Notes under the pieces: model-generated
The model's database searches: none
What the model was told of the DNA's origin: nothing
The model's input: only the letters and a program-made list of their open reading frames with translations
Shown: positions 26,171-34,675 of the stretch, piece by piece
How the letters are laid out: each line of letters opens with the position of its first letter
Numbering within the stretch: position 1 is the first letter of the stretch
Source: Bacteroidales bacterium
GTDB taxonomy: Bacteria; Bacteroidota; Bacteroidia; Bacteroidales; UBA932
Direction of reading: 5' to 3'
Length of the DNA stretch: 64,000 nt
Assembly: GCA_023227835.1 (NCBI GenBank)
Contig: JALOCI010000002.1
Location: 95,243-159,242 of the forward strand
Program-made: the position numbers and the translations under genes

Positions 26171-28471
26171 ATGGGAGCGAATTTAGTTATCGTTGAGTCT
26201 CCGGCAAAAGCCAAGACAATTGAAAAGTTCCTTGGGAGTGAATACATTGTTAAATCAAGCTTCGGGCACATCCGGGATCTCTCAAAGAAAAATCTGGGAA
26301 TAGACATTGAAAAGGGATTCGAACCTGATTATCTTATATCAGAAGATAAGAAAAAGGTAGTGGCAGATCTTAAAGCCCTTTCCAAAAAAGCAGATACTGT
26401 CTGGCTTGCATCCGATGAGGACCGTGAGGGGGAGGCTATTGCATGGCATTTGAAAGACACTCTTGAGCTTCCGGACAACAAGGTTAAAAGAATAGTATTT
26501 CACGAGATTACAAAAGATGCAATCCTGCATGCCGTAGAGAATCCAAGAAATGTGGACATGAACCTGGTTATGGCACAGCAGGCAAGACGTGTTCTTGACA
26601 GGCTGGTCGGTTTTGAGCTCTCTCCTGTTCTTTGGAAAAAGGTTAAACCAAAACTGTCTGCCGGAAGGGTGCAATCTGTTGCTGTAAGACTTATAGTTGA
26701 CAGAGAACGTGAAATTCAGGCGTTTTCAGCCAAATCTCAATACAAGATAGAGGGTGTTTTCAATCCGGACGGGGCAAAAGCCTCTGTAAAGGTTTCAGCA
26801 GAACTGGATGAAAAGTTCAACACTGAGGAACAGGCGAGAGCTCTGTTGGAAAAATGTGCAGGAGCAACTTTCAGAATAGCCTCTATTGAAGAGAAAGAGG
26901 CAAAACGGACTCCACCGCCGCCTTTTACAACCTCTACCCTGCAACAGGAGGCTTCACGGAAACTTGGTTTCTCTCTGAACCAGACGATGAGAGCAGCACA
27001 AAATCTTTACGAGGCCGGGCTCATAACATATATGCGTACCGACTCGACAAATCTTTCAAAAATTGCGATTGCCGCTGCCAAGCAAACAATCACAGATATG
27101 TTCGGGAAAGAGTACTCCAAGACAAGACAGTATGAAACAAAAAGCAAAGGGGCGCAGGAGGCTCACGAGGCCATAAGACCTACATACCTGAGCAATGTGG
27201 AAGTTCAGGCTGGTGTCCAGGAAAAAAGGCTCTACTCTTTAATCTGGAAAAGGACGATTGCTTCACAGATGGCAGATGCGGCCATCCTTAAAACCGAGAT
27301 AGCTATAGGCAGTGACAGGATTAGTCAAAAATTTATAGCAACAGCCGATAAGATAAAGTTTGACGGATTTCTAAAGATATATATAGAATCTGATGACGAT
27401 GAGAGTTCTGAGGAGAGTAATCATAAGCTCCCCGCCCTCAAATCAAATCAACAGATGAATCCTCTCACTATCAAGGCAACCGAGAAATTTGCACAAAAAC
27501 CTCCGAGATACACCGAGGCTTCTCTCGTAAAGAAGCTGGAAGAACTTGGTATAGGACGCCCGTCAACTTATGCTCCAACTATATCCACCATCACTATGCG
27601 TGGATATATCCTAAAGGACAGCAGGCCGGGACAGGAAAGAAACTATAAAGAGCTCACTCTCGAAAACGGCACAATATCTTCTGATATACTCAAGGAGACA
27701 TGGGGTGCCGAAAAAAACAAACTTTTTCCTGAAGATATAGGAATCGTTGTTAACGACTTTCTGGTAGAAAATTTCAAGTCTATAGTTGATTTTAATTTTA
27801 CCGCAAAAGTTGAAGAGGACTTTGACACAGTGGCGGCAGGCCAACTTGTATGGAACAAGCTTATTGACGATTTTTACAAGCCTTTCCATAAACTTGTTGA
27901 AAAGACCCTTGTTATCTCAAGACCTGCAAATGCCGAGAAGATGCTAGGAAAGGACCCCGTAAGCGGCAAGAATGTATATGTGAGAATCGGTCGTTTCGGA
28001 CCCCTCGCACAGATAGGAGACAATGATGATCCTGAAAAGAGGTTCATGAGCCTTGGCAAAGGTCAGCTCATTGAGACCATAACCCTTAAGGAGGCGCTTA
28101 AACTTTTTGAACTGCCGAGAGTGGTCGGGACATACAACGACAAAGAGATATCATGTGCAATAGGACGTTTCGGCCCATTCATAAAGTATGACGGCGGTTT
28201 CATCTCTCTGGGGAAAGATCTTGATCCGAGGACGATTGATCTGGAGAATTGCATAAGGCTTATTGAGGAGCATGCAAAGAAAGAGAAGGAGAAATTCATT
28301 AAGGATTTCTCTAAAGAGGGAATCCAGATTCTCAACGGGCGTTATGGTGCATACATCAAAAAGGGCAAGGATAATTTTAAAATACCAAAAGGTACGGATC
28401 CTCAATTGTTGGAACTGGAAGAGGTTTTGGCAATCATAGAAAAAAGCGGCGCCAAGAAAAGTAAAAGATAA
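26171..28471 (+). CDS. topA: DNA topoisomerase I
   Basis: 766 aa from the ATG at 26171; the frame is open 69 codons further upstream but that stretch covers the promoter and part of the opposite gene. The Toprim domain begins NLVIVESPAKAKTI, and the active-site Tyr287 is in LITYMRTDST. The E. coli-type zinc ribbons are absent; instead there are three C-terminal GRFGP/GRYGAYIK repeats (for example near residues 605, 660 and 720), the arrangement usual in Bacteroidota and many other bacteria. It relaxes negative supercoils. The arginase-fold gene begins 6 bp after its stop. Confidence 0.97.
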   Translation: MGANLVIVESPAKAKTIEKFLGSEYIVKSSFGHIRDLSKKNLGIDIEKGFEPDYLISEDKKKVVADLKALSKKADTVWLASDEDREGEAIAWHLKDTLELPDNKVKRIVFHEITKDAILHAVENPRNVDMNLVMAQQARRVLDRLVGFELSPVLWKKVKPKLSAGRVQSVAVRLIVDREREIQAFSAKSQYKIEGVFNPDGAKASVKVSAELDEKFNTEEQARALLEKCAGATFRIASIEEKEAKRTPPPPFTTSTLQQEASRKLGFSLNQTMRAAQNLYEAGLITYMRTDSTNLSKIAIAAAKQTITDMFGKEYSKTRQYETKSKGAQEAHEAIRPTYLSNVEVQAGVQEKRLYSLIWKRTIASQMADAAILKTEIAIGSDRISQKFIATADKIKFDGFLKIYIESDDDESSEESNHKLPALKSNQQMNPLTIKATEKFAQKPPRYTEASLVKKLEELGIGRPSTYAPTISTITMRGYILKDSRPGQERNYKELTLENGTISSDILKETWGAEKNKLFPEDIGIVVNDFLVENFKSIVDFNFTAKVEEDFDTVAAGQLVWNKLIDDFYKPFHKLVEKTLVISRPANAEKMLGKDPVSGKNVYVRIGRFGPLAQIGDNDDPEKRFMSLGKGQLIETITLKEALKLFELPRVVGTYNDKEISCAIGRFGPFIKYDGGFISLGKDLDPRTIDLENCIRLIEEHAKKEKEKFIKDFSKEGIQILNGRYGAYIKKGKDNFKIPKGTDPQLLELEEVLAIIEKSGAKKSKR

Positions 28472-28477
28472 CCTTTT

Positions 28478-29470
28478 ATGGAACAAAACGGATTTCTTGA
28501 ACAAATCCCTGCTGCAGCAATAAGCGGGGCTTGTGGTAATGACGGTATTGCCGTCATCATAAATGTCACCGGTCACAACAACATCTTCCATGCAATGGAA
28601 GAGCTCAAACCCCAGAGTAATTACAAGATATATTACACAGAACCGGGGATTGACCAGTTGAAGGAGGTTATGGAGCAGTGTCATGAGTCCGGTCTGAAAA
28701 GTATTGTCCTGTTCGGAAATAAGAGACCGGATATAGAATCGCTTGAACCGGAGGGATCCGTTGCTCTCATCTCTGCCGGAAGCGGCACATCCGAGGACAA
28801 TCTTCTGTTATCAATACTTGATTACAGCAGAATAAAAGGGTTTGCTCATATTGGTTACCAGACTTACAGATACAACCCGGAACTTCTGCAGAGAACCAGG
28901 ACACGCTCTTTTGAAGAGCTTCGTCTCGGACTTATACGGGAAGATATAACACTTGCCGAACCGGCTATCAGAAACTCCGAGTATATATTCACAGACATAA
29001 ATTCCGTAAGGGTTTGCGATTTCCCTGACAGTGTGACAAAATCTCCAAACGGGTTATATGCAGAGGAGCTTTGCCAGCTGGGAAGGTATATAGGAATGAG
29101 CCTGGCTCTGAAAACCCTTTTTGTATACGGATTCCCTTCTGATTTGAAACAAGATTCAACCGGAGGACAATTGGTGGCAGAATTTTTGTGGCATTTTGCA
29201 GAAGGATTGATTTCGAATGTCAATGAAAACCCCGCGAATACTGATAATGAGGACTTTTTCCTGAAGAAAATTGTAAGTATGGGGCAAGATGGTCAGGATT
29301 TAGTCTTTGTGACCAGTCGTTCTTCAGGTAGATGGTGGATCGAAATTCCGAATATAAAAAGCCGTGATAATCTTTATGTTGCATGTTCTTACTCAGACTA
29401 TGCAACAGCTTGCTCCGGTGAGATTCCGTTAAGGTGGCTTTACTTTTATCAAAAAGTTAATAGCGATTAA
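28478..29470 (+). CDS. Arginase/agmatinase-fold protein with degenerate metal site
   Basis: 330 aa. The C-terminal half has family landmarks: HIGYQTYRYNPELL, FTDINSVRVCDFP, and SPNGLYAEELCQLGRYIGMS. These resemble formimidoylglutamase-like members of Bacteroidota. However, the manganese ligands seen in active ureohydrolases (GGGHD, DAHxD and SxDxD) are not recognisable: the corresponding stretches read SAGSGTSED and FTDINSV. It is probably catalytically inactive or uses a different chemistry; a structural or regulatory role is inference. It lies 6 bp after topA, a neighbourhood I believe is common in the phylum. Confidence 0.75.
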   Translation: MEQNGFLEQIPAAAISGACGNDGIAVIINVTGHNNIFHAMEELKPQSNYKIYYTEPGIDQLKEVMEQCHESGLKSIVLFGNKRPDIESLEPEGSVALISAGSGTSEDNLLLSILDYSRIKGFAHIGYQTYRYNPELLQRTRTRSFEELRLGLIREDITLAEPAIRNSEYIFTDINSVRVCDFPDSVTKSPNGLYAEELCQLGRYIGMSLALKTLFVYGFPSDLKQDSTGGQLVAEFLWHFAEGLISNVNENPANTDNEDFFLKKIVSMGQDGQDLVFVTSRSSGRWWIEIPNIKSRDNLYVACSYSDYATACSGEIPLRWLYFYQKVNSD

Positions 29471-29484
29471 TTATAATTTATTAT

Positions 29485-29492
29485 TATATTTG
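29485..29492 (+). promoter_or_regulatory. -7 promoter element for the Lrp/AsnC gene
   Basis: TATATTTG fits TAnnTTTG, 25 bases before the ATG at 29518. Confidence 0.5.
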
Positions 29493-29517
29493 TTCCATGA
29501 CATTAAATCTTTAACGT

Positions 29518-30015
29518 ATGCCTAAGTACCAGATAGATCAGATAGACCAGAAAATTTTATCTTTTCTTGTTAAGAACGCAAGAAAACCTTTTCTGGAGAT
29601 AGCACGTGAGTGCGGTGTTTCCGGAGCAGCAATTCACCAAAGAGTTAAAAAGATGGAGAACCTTGGTATCATCACGGGTTCAAGACTGCTAGTCAAACCC
29701 CAGACACTGGGATTGAACGTTTGCGCCTATGTAGGCGTCAGTCTTTCCCAGGCCAATCAATATCCGTCAGTAATTGAAGCATTAAAAAATATACCTGAGG
29801 TTGTGGAGTGCCACTTTGTTACAGGTAAGCATGCGTTGATGCTCAAGATATATTGCCAGAACCATGACCATTTAATGGAGATTTTGATCAACACGATACA
29901 GAATATCCCATCTGTGGAGCAGACCGAGACCTTCATCTCGTTGGATCAGGCTATTGAGAGACAGGTTTGGGTTAAGGATTTCCCGGCAAAACCATCTTCT
30001 CTTAAAAAACGCTAA
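29518..30015 (+). CDS. Lrp/AsnC-family transcriptional regulator
   Basis: 165 aa: an N-terminal winged helix-turn-helix (about 5-60; IDQKILSFLVKNARKPFLEIA, GVSGAAIHQRVKKME) followed by an alpha/beta ligand-binding RAM domain (~70-145). Lrp-type proteins bind amino acids and form octamers that wrap DNA. Nothing nearby identifies the effector. The 3' end overlaps the convergent ispD by 14 bp. Confidence 0.94.
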   Translation: MPKYQIDQIDQKILSFLVKNARKPFLEIARECGVSGAAIHQRVKKMENLGIITGSRLLVKPQTLGLNVCAYVGVSLSQANQYPSVIEALKNIPEVVECHFVTGKHALMLKIYCQNHDHLMEILINTIQNIPSVEQTETFISLDQAIERQVWVKDFPAKPSSLKKR

Positions 30016-30679
30016 GTATTGCTTTTGCCAGCACCAAATCTTCTTTTGTGGTAATCTTTATGTTAAGATGACTTCCCTCAGCCAGGGAAATTGAGTGACC
30101 TGCCTTCTCGACAACTGATGCGTCATCTGTAAAAAAAGGAGAATATGGTTGGTTGTAGGCATTAAGAATAATATTAGAATCAAATACCTGAGGAGTTTGT
30201 ATAAATACATACTCCTCTCTTTTTATGTGTATGCTGGACCCGTCAGGTGTGAGGTGTCTCATGGAGTCTATCGGATGTATTACAGGTATAACTGCGCCAC
30301 ATTCTTCCGCTTTATTAAAAAGAGAACAGATCATTTCAGCCGGCACAAAAGGCCTTACACCGTCATGCACAGCAACCAGAGCCCCTTCCGGGACATATTT
30401 CAGGGCGTTTTTTACAGAATGAAACCGGGTTATGCCTCCTTGTACAATTTTACACTCCCGATGCATATCTTCCTGCTTACATATCTGCTCCCACATCTCA
30501 ATGCAATCCGAGGGGAGAACTAAAATAATCTCTACAGAAAAAGGTAATTTAAGAAAAGCCTCAACAGTCCGTAATAAAATCGGTTTTCCCTCAAGGTCCA
30601 GAAATTGCTTGGGTATATCACCCCCCATTCTTACTCCGCTACCTCCTGCGACAATGACCACAAAGCATTTTTTACTCAT
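30002..30679 (-). CDS. ispD: 2-C-methyl-D-erythritol 4-phosphate cytidylyltransferase
   Basis: 225 aa nucleotidyltransferase. The N-terminal glycine-rich loop AGGSGVRMGGDIPKQFL binds CTP, and VHDGVRPFV and the C-terminal NIKITTKEDLVLA segments are IspD-specific. It carries out the third step of the MEP isoprenoid pathway in the cytoplasm. It diverges from purH; its -7 element lies at 30699-30706. Confidence 0.96.
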   Translation of the reverse strand: MSKKCFVVIVAGGSGVRMGGDIPKQFLDLEGKPILLRTVEAFLKLPFSVEIILVLPSDCIEMWEQICKQEDMHRECKIVQGGITRFHSVKNALKYVPEGALVAVHDGVRPFVPAEMICSLFNKAEECGAVIPVIHPIDSMRHLTPDGSSIHIKREEYVFIQTPQVFDSNIILNAYNQPYSPFFTDDASVVEKAGHSISLAEGSHLNIKITTKEDLVLAKAILSVF

Positions 30680-30698
30680 TTTTTCAATTTTATAAGTA

Positions 30699-30706
30699 CA
30701 AATTTA
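30699..30706 (-). promoter_or_regulatory. -7 promoter element for ispD
   Basis: Minus-strand TAAATTTG fits TAnnTTTG, 19 bases before the ATG at 30679. Confidence 0.5.
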
Positions 30707-30727
30707 TATATTAATTGCCTTTTTTCG

Positions 30728-30735
30728 TAGTTTTG
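30728..30735 (+). promoter_or_regulatory. -7 promoter element for purH (and possibly the rod operon)
   Basis: TAGTTTTG fits TAnnTTTG, 16 bases before the purH ATG at 30752. mreB follows purH by only 18 bp, so this promoter may also feed the shape genes. Confidence 0.5.
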
Positions 30736-30751
30736 CAATCATCTTCAGCTT

Positions 30752-32275
30752 ATGGACAACAAAAGAATAAAAAGAGCTCTCATCTCAGTGTATCATAAAG
30801 ATGGGATCGGCGAAATCGCAAGGAAACTGAACGAATCCGGTGTTGAAATACTCTCAACCGGAGGTACTTATGATTTTTTACAGAAATTATCCATACCGGT
30901 CATCCCGGTTGAGGATATAACATCATACCCGTCAATTTTAGGTGGAAGGGTTAAAACTCTTCATCCGAAAATTTTCGGTGGCATACTCGGGAGGCGTGAT
31001 GTCGCTTCCGATTTAAAAAGTTTTTCAGAATACGGGATACCTGAAATAGATCTTGTCATCGTGGACCTATACCCGTTTGAGAGCACTGTTGCCTCAGATG
31101 CTTCTCACGAAGAGATTATCGAGAAGATAGATATCGGCGGAATATCACTTATCAGGGCTGCTGCTAAGAATTATAAGGATGTTGTAATTATACCTTGTAA
31201 GGAACAGTATGCAAAACTTGCTGCAATCCTCGAGGAGAGAGGTGCGGAGACATCCGTTGAAGAACGCCTTTTCTTTGCTGCAGAGGCCTTCAATGTCAGT
31301 TCCCATTACGACACGGCAATATTCTCATATTTCAATCGTGAGCAGGGAATGGAGGTTTTCAAGCAAAGTATACTTGATTCAAGATCTCTGAGATATGGCG
31401 AGAATCCTCATCAGTCAGCCCGTTTCTACGGCAATGAAAGCCAACTGCCTGAGCAGTTGCACGGCAAGGAGATTTCATACAACAATCTTCTTGATATAGA
31501 GGCGGCTATAGAATTAATCTCAGACTTCACCGACACTACTGTAGCAATTCTCAAACACAACAACGCCTGCGGCTGCGCCACAAGAGACAATCTTGCAGAC
31601 GCATGGAGTGCGGCACTTGCCTGTGACCCAGTTTCTGCATATGGAGGTATAATCATTACAAACCGGCCGATTGATGTTGCAACGGCAAAGGAGATGAACA
31701 CCCTCTTCTGTGAGGTTATTATCGCTCCGAAGTATGAAGATGGAGCTCTTGAGATACTTAAAGAGAAGAAAAACAGGATTATCCTGATTAATAAAGATGA
31801 TAACAGAAGCGGCAGAAAATTCCGCTCCCTTTTAGGAGGTGTTCTTGTACAAGACAGGGATATGGCCGTTGAGACAAAGGAATCCCTGAATTGCGTTACA
31901 ACTGCTGCTCCGGCCGAAAGCCAGATCGATGATCTGCTTTTTGCAAACAAACTGGTTAAGCACTCAAAATCCAATGCAATAGTGCTGGCAAAAGACAAAA
32001 CTCTCCTCGCAAGCGGTATCGGTCAGACATCAAGGGTTGATGCCCTAAGGCAAGCTATAGAAAAAGCTCACAGTTTCGGTTTTTCAACTGAAGGTGGAGT
32101 TATGGCTTCTGATGCATATTTCCCATTCGCTGACTGTGTGGAAATAGCAGATAAGGCCGGAATTAAATCCGTAATCCACCCGGGAGGCTCTATTCGCGAT
32201 AATGACAGCATTGCATACTGCAACGAGCACAATGTATCAATGGTAACAACCGGAACAAGACATTTTAAACACTGA
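30752..32275 (+). CDS. purH: Bifunctional AICAR transformylase / IMP cyclohydrolase
   Basis: 507 aa. The N-terminal IMP cyclohydrolase domain (MGS-like, ~1-190; ILSTGGTYDFL, GGRVKTLHPKI) is followed by the AICAR transformylase domain (~190-507; RYGENPHQSA, LKHNNACGCA, and the C-terminal GGSIRDNDSI, MVTTGTRHFKH). It performs the last two steps of de novo purine synthesis. It is immediately upstream of mreB. Confidence 0.98.
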   Translation: MDNKRIKRALISVYHKDGIGEIARKLNESGVEILSTGGTYDFLQKLSIPVIPVEDITSYPSILGGRVKTLHPKIFGGILGRRDVASDLKSFSEYGIPEIDLVIVDLYPFESTVASDASHEEIIEKIDIGGISLIRAAAKNYKDVVIIPCKEQYAKLAAILEERGAETSVEERLFFAAEAFNVSSHYDTAIFSYFNREQGMEVFKQSILDSRSLRYGENPHQSARFYGNESQLPEQLHGKEISYNNLLDIEAAIELISDFTDTTVAILKHNNACGCATRDNLADAWSAALACDPVSAYGGIIITNRPIDVATAKEMNTLFCEVIIAPKYEDGALEILKEKKNRIILINKDDNRSGRKFRSLLGGVLVQDRDMAVETKESLNCVTTAAPAESQIDDLLFANKLVKHSKSNAIVLAKDKTLLASGIGQTSRVDALRQAIEKAHSFGFSTEGGVMASDAYFPFADCVEIADKAGIKSVIHPGGSIRDNDSIAYCNEHNVSMVTTGTRHFKH

Positions 32276-32293
32276 CAATAAGTATATTGAAAT

Positions 32294-33313
32294 ATGGCAT
32301 TCTCTTTTTTAACACAAGATCTGGCGATTGACCTGGGGACAGCAAACACTGTCATTCTGGTTAACGATAAGATTGTCGTTGATGAACCATCAATTGTTGC
32401 AATAGACCAGAATACCGGCAAACCTATTGCTTACGGACAGAAAGCAAGGATGATGCATGGAAAGACTCATGCAAACATTAAAACCATCAGGCCTCTTAAA
32501 GACGGCGTGATTGCTGACTTCAACGCATGCGAAATGATGATCAGAGGTTTCGTTAAGATGATCAACTACAAACACTCTCTCTTCACACCCAGCCTTAGAA
32601 TGGTGGTAAGTATCCCTTCCGGAAGTACTGAGGTGGAGATTCGTGCGGTGAGGGACTCATCTGAACATGCCGGAGGTCGCGATGTGTATCTTATATATGA
32701 ACCTATGGCTGCAGCTGTCGGTATAGGTCTGGATGTCGAGGCGCCCACCGGGAACATGGTTGTCGATATCGGAGGAGGTACTACCGAAATAGCTGTAATC
32801 TCCCTGGGGGGTATTGTAATAAACCACAGCATACGTGTTGCCGGAGATGGATTTACAAATGAGATACAGCAATATATGCGCCAGCAGCATAGCATTAAGA
32901 TAGGAGAACTGACGGCTGAGGATATTAAAATCAAAGTAGGAGCAGCTCTTTCTGAGCTTGATGAGTATCCTGAACCATATGTTGTAAGGGGCCCGAATCT
33001 TATGACGGCGCACCCTGTGGAAGTAAACGTAACAAGTCAGGAGATTGCTCACTGTCTTGACAAGTCTCTTGCTAAGATTGAGGCCGCTGTTATTTCAGTA
33101 CTGGAGCAAACACCTCCTGAACTTTATGCAGATATTGTGCAGAGAGGTATATATCTCACAGGTGGCGGCGCTTTGCTCAGAGGTCTCGACAAGAGACTCT
33201 ATGAAAAGATTAACATTGAGTTCCATGTATCAGAGGATCCTCTGCATGCAGTAGCAAGAGGAACAAGTGTTGCCCTTAAGAACACAGACAGATACCCATT
33301 CCTAATGAGATAA
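32294..33313 (+). CDS. mreB: Rod shape-determining actin homologue MreB
   Basis: 339 aa actin-fold ATPase with the phosphate loops DLGTANT (14-20) and VVDIGGGTTEIAV, plus LTGGGALLRGLD near the end. MreB filaments under the membrane position the elongation machinery. It is the first gene of a complete mreBCD-mrdA-rodA cluster, with gaps of 6 bp or overlaps throughout except 11 bp before mrdA. Confidence 0.98.
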   Translation: MAFSFLTQDLAIDLGTANTVILVNDKIVVDEPSIVAIDQNTGKPIAYGQKARMMHGKTHANIKTIRPLKDGVIADFNACEMMIRGFVKMINYKHSLFTPSLRMVVSIPSGSTEVEIRAVRDSSEHAGGRDVYLIYEPMAAAVGIGLDVEAPTGNMVVDIGGGTTEIAVISLGGIVINHSIRVAGDGFTNEIQQYMRQQHSIKIGELTAEDIKIKVGAALSELDEYPEPYVVRGPNLMTAHPVEVNVTSQEIAHCLDKSLAKIEAAVISVLEQTPPELYADIVQRGIYLTGGGALLRGLDKRLYEKINIEFHVSEDPLHAVARGTSVALKNTDRYPFLMR

Positions 33314-33319
33314 TGATAA

Positions 33320-34156
33320 ATGCCGGAAAAAACCTCTGTAAAACCTATACTAGTCTCAATTCTCACTTTCATAATATTAGAAGGTGCGGCATTGTGGATG
33401 ATGTCAGGCAGTTCCTATTTTCAGAGGGCAAGGCTTAATGAGGCATATATACAGGTCGAGAAGAGGTTTCTTAATACAAACTCCAATATACGATACTACC
33501 TTACGCTGAACAGGGCAAATGCCGTATTGGCCGAGGAGAATTCCCGACTCAGGAACACTCTTTCAAAATATCAGGCACTGCTTGACACACTCAGCAGAAC
33601 GGACAGCGTATCGATTCCTGTTCCCGACAGTTCGTTATTCACATATATTCCGGCAAGAGTAATTGGTAACAGCACCAACAGAAGTCATAACTACATCATA
33701 ATCAACAAGGGTCGCAAAGCCGGAGTCAGGGAAGATATGGGGGTCATCTCTGCAAATGGTGTTGTAGGGGTTGTCAATGCAGTAAGCGATAATTATGCGC
33801 ATATCATTTCATTGTTGAATATTAAACAGAGTGTAAGTGCCCGAATTGCAAACTCAGGGGCTTTCGGCCCACTTATCTGGAATGGTGTAAGCACCAATCA
33901 CGCTGTTCTTACCGAAATCCCCCAGCATATAAAGTTCCGTATGGGTGACAGTGTGGTTACAAGTGGCTTTTCCGCCATGTTCCCACCGGATATACCTCTT
34001 GGTAAAATTGTTGGTTCAAAGATTGTATTAGGGACACACCATGAGATAAGGGTAAAGCTTTTCCAGGATTTCAAGACCCTCAAATTTGTAAATGTTGTGG
34101 TGAACAACAACCGTAGTGAGATTGACAGTCTAATTCTGAAAGGCAATGAAGAATAG
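33320..34156 (+). CDS. mreC: Rod shape-determining protein MreC
   Basis: 278 aa with one N-terminal membrane helix (~10-27), a coiled coil (~35-90) and the periplasmic beta-domain typical of MreC (IPARVIGNS, IINKGRKAGVREDMGV, GVVGVV, VVTSGFSAMFPPDIPLGKI). It links MreB and the synthases across the membrane. The end overlaps mreD by 11 bp. Confidence 0.96.
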   Translation: MPEKTSVKPILVSILTFIILEGAALWMMSGSSYFQRARLNEAYIQVEKRFLNTNSNIRYYLTLNRANAVLAEENSRLRNTLSKYQALLDTLSRTDSVSIPVPDSSLFTYIPARVIGNSTNRSHNYIIINKGRKAGVREDMGVISANGVVGVVNAVSDNYAHIISLLNIKQSVSARIANSGAFGPLIWNGVSTNHAVLTEIPQHIKFRMGDSVVTSGFSAMFPPDIPLGKIVGSKIVLGTHHEIRVKLFQDFKTLKFVNVVVNNNRSEIDSLILKGNEE

Positions 34157-34664
34157 TATAAGCCGCGACATAATACTTTTTATCAGCTTTCTTATAGCAC
34201 AGATACTGCTGACCAACTTTATCGACTTCGGACCGCTTGTATTTATATCTGTGTACCCGCTTTACATTCTTACAAGACCGAGACACATAAATAATGTCAT
34301 CTCCATTGCCTCAGCATTCATTTTAGGTTTTCTCACAGATTACTTTACCGGTTCCATTCTTGGGATCAATGCAGCTGCAGCTACTTTACTGGCATTCGCC
34401 CAGCCTTTCCTTGTCAAGTTCGTGATCAGGAAAGACTCCAACGAGGGACCATTGCGTCCAGGCATAGCTGAGATCGGATTTCGCAGATTTTTCATATTCC
34501 TTTTATCCGGTTTGATTTTACATCATATTGCAATAATATGGCTTGAGAACTTCTCTCTTCAGATAAATTTTTATTCGTTCCTTCGAATTCTTATAAGTTT
34601 AGTTCTTAATTTTCTGTTATTAACAATGATAGAATTTGGCATTTTCTATAAAAACTTACGTTAA
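34146..34664 (+). CDS. mreD: Rod shape-determining protein MreD
   Basis: 172 aa, five or six hydrophobic helices and almost no soluble part, in the position expected for MreD between mreC and mrdA. Weakly conserved at the sequence level, so the assignment rests on topology and context. Its TAA stop is part of the ribosome-binding region of mrdA. Confidence 0.9.
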   Translation: MKNSISRDIILFISFLIAQILLTNFIDFGPLVFISVYPLYILTRPRHINNVISIASAFILGFLTDYFTGSILGINAAAATLLAFAQPFLVKFVIRKDSNEGPLRPGIAEIGFRRFFIFLLSGLILHHIAIIWLENFSLQINFYSFLRILISLVLNFLLLTMIEFGIFYKNLR

Positions 34665-34669
34665 GGAGG
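34663..34669 (+). promoter_or_regulatory. Strong Shine-Dalgarno sequence before mrdA
   Basis: AAGGAGG, 6 bases before the ATG at 34676 and overlapping the mreD stop. Such a full anti-SD match is unusual among the genes in this window. Confidence 0.7.
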
Positions 34670-34675
34670 TTTTAC

